Source of the DNA: Corythucha ciliata
Taxonomy: Eukaryota; Arthropoda; Insecta; Hemiptera; Tingidae
Length of the DNA stretch: 64,000 nt
NCBI GenBank assembly: GCA_038030265.1
Contig: CM075937.1
Span: 41,706,198 to 41,770,197, forward strand
Reading direction: 5' to 3'
Positions 63,561 through 64,000 of this stretch are shown here, in pieces; the stretch's first letter is position 1; every line of letters begins with the position of its first letter. The position numbers were made by a program, and so were the translations under genes. The notes beneath the pieces are model-generated. The model was not told where the DNA came from. It made no database searches and worked only from the letters and a program-made list of their open reading frames with translations.

Positions 63561-64000
63561 TTAAAAAAAAAGTGGGTACTCATTACTCATTCATATGTAC
63601 GCACACAAATAATGGGTTGAGATGAAACATCATGACCAAGTGTGCTAACAAGGGAATATAACCGGTGCACTTGCGTGTTATTTTGCAGTACACAACTCAA
63701 ACTTATTAGCTCTGTATGACCACTTTTTTTGTCAATTTTGGCTGTGATTTGTCGCTTTTACTTCATTTTAGCCTCAAAATTAGAGCTTTTTCATTCGGTC
63801 ATGAAATTGAATAAAAAAGCCTGAAATTTATTAGTGCTTACTTCCATGTTCCCGTAGGGAAGGAAGGTTGTGTAGTGGCAAAAAAAAAAAAAAAAAAAAA
63901 TAGCTGACACCAGATTCGTGCTCCTGGACCCCGAAAAGGCCTAAATCTCGATTTTCAGTATGGTGTCCGTCGTCCACTTTATTCTCGACAGATATGGACG
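63561..64000. other. Window end: AT-rich, filler units and an A-run
   Basis: Filler-type units (TTTAGCCTCAAAATTAGAGC) appear at 63720-63800, and a 21-base A-run at 63880-63900 could be a retroelement tail. No gene is seen. Confidence 0.5.

Overview
This window is nuclear DNA of an arthropod, most likely an insect. The evidence is an insect-type divergent ionotropic receptor, errantivirus-like (insect Gypsy with env) sequences, R1-like and I-like LINEs, spliced genes with GT..AG introns, and very dense cut-and-paste transposons. The tail shared by the two I-like LINEs (GGGCTAATRACCTCG..) reminds me of hemipteran elements, but that is a weak guess from memory.

Only three host genes are convincing. 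(1) 27332-29203 (-) is a single-exon divergent ionotropic receptor, a membrane chemoreceptor subunit. (2) 54786-57347 (+) is an intact, intronless mitochondrial leucyl-tRNA synthetase (LARS2). (3) 57469-62220 (-) is YJU2/CCDC94, a splicing factor whose six coding exons join in frame to 320 codons. LARS2 and YJU2 are convergent; their stop codons are about 120 bp apart and their polyadenylation signals about 40 bp apart. Their products act in different processes (mitochondrial translation, nuclear splicing), so the pairing looks positional only.

The rest is a transposon graveyard with unusually readable nesting. 0.7-2.5 kb: PIF/Harbinger with an intact-looking two-exon transposase and part of its accessory gene. 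2.5-3.9 kb: a long-inverted-repeat element abutting it. 3.9-8.9 kb: a decayed errantivirus on the minus strand, split in env by a 1.44 kb solo LTR (TSD AAAC) and in RNase H by a 199 bp MITE (TSD TTA). 8.9-11.4 kb: an R1-like LINE fragment and an I-like LINE whose 5' part is inverted. 12.1-13.4 kb: a foldback-like palindrome built of tandem units. 13.4-15.9 kb: a TA-flanked element rich in CGGTT/AACCG and carrying a tRNA-derived SINE. 16.0-18.0 and 20.8-24.0 kb: hAT-like non-autonomous elements with perfect 8-bp TSDs. 19.0-20.6 kb: a 5'-truncated LINE with a 13-bp TSD. 24-27 kb: small inverted-repeat elements and a direct duplication. 29.9-39.6 kb: a Gypsy element on the minus strand with three LTR copies in tandem. 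39.6-54.3 kb: more hAT-like elements, MITEs and dispersed repeats. 62.5-63.6 kb: a second copy, inverted, of a roughly 1 kb repeat found at 49.3-50.4 kb.

The main unexplained signal is a degenerate short-period repeat related to GCTAATTCGCGGCTAAAATTG followed by an A-run. It fills several kilobases, in both orientations, inside elements with different hAT-like termini and inside the third YJU2 intron. Other points worth following are a textbook -1 frameshift site at the Gypsy gag/pol junction, a pol frame that continues into an env-like region, the three-LTR structure, and a MITE that appears to carry a captured exon.
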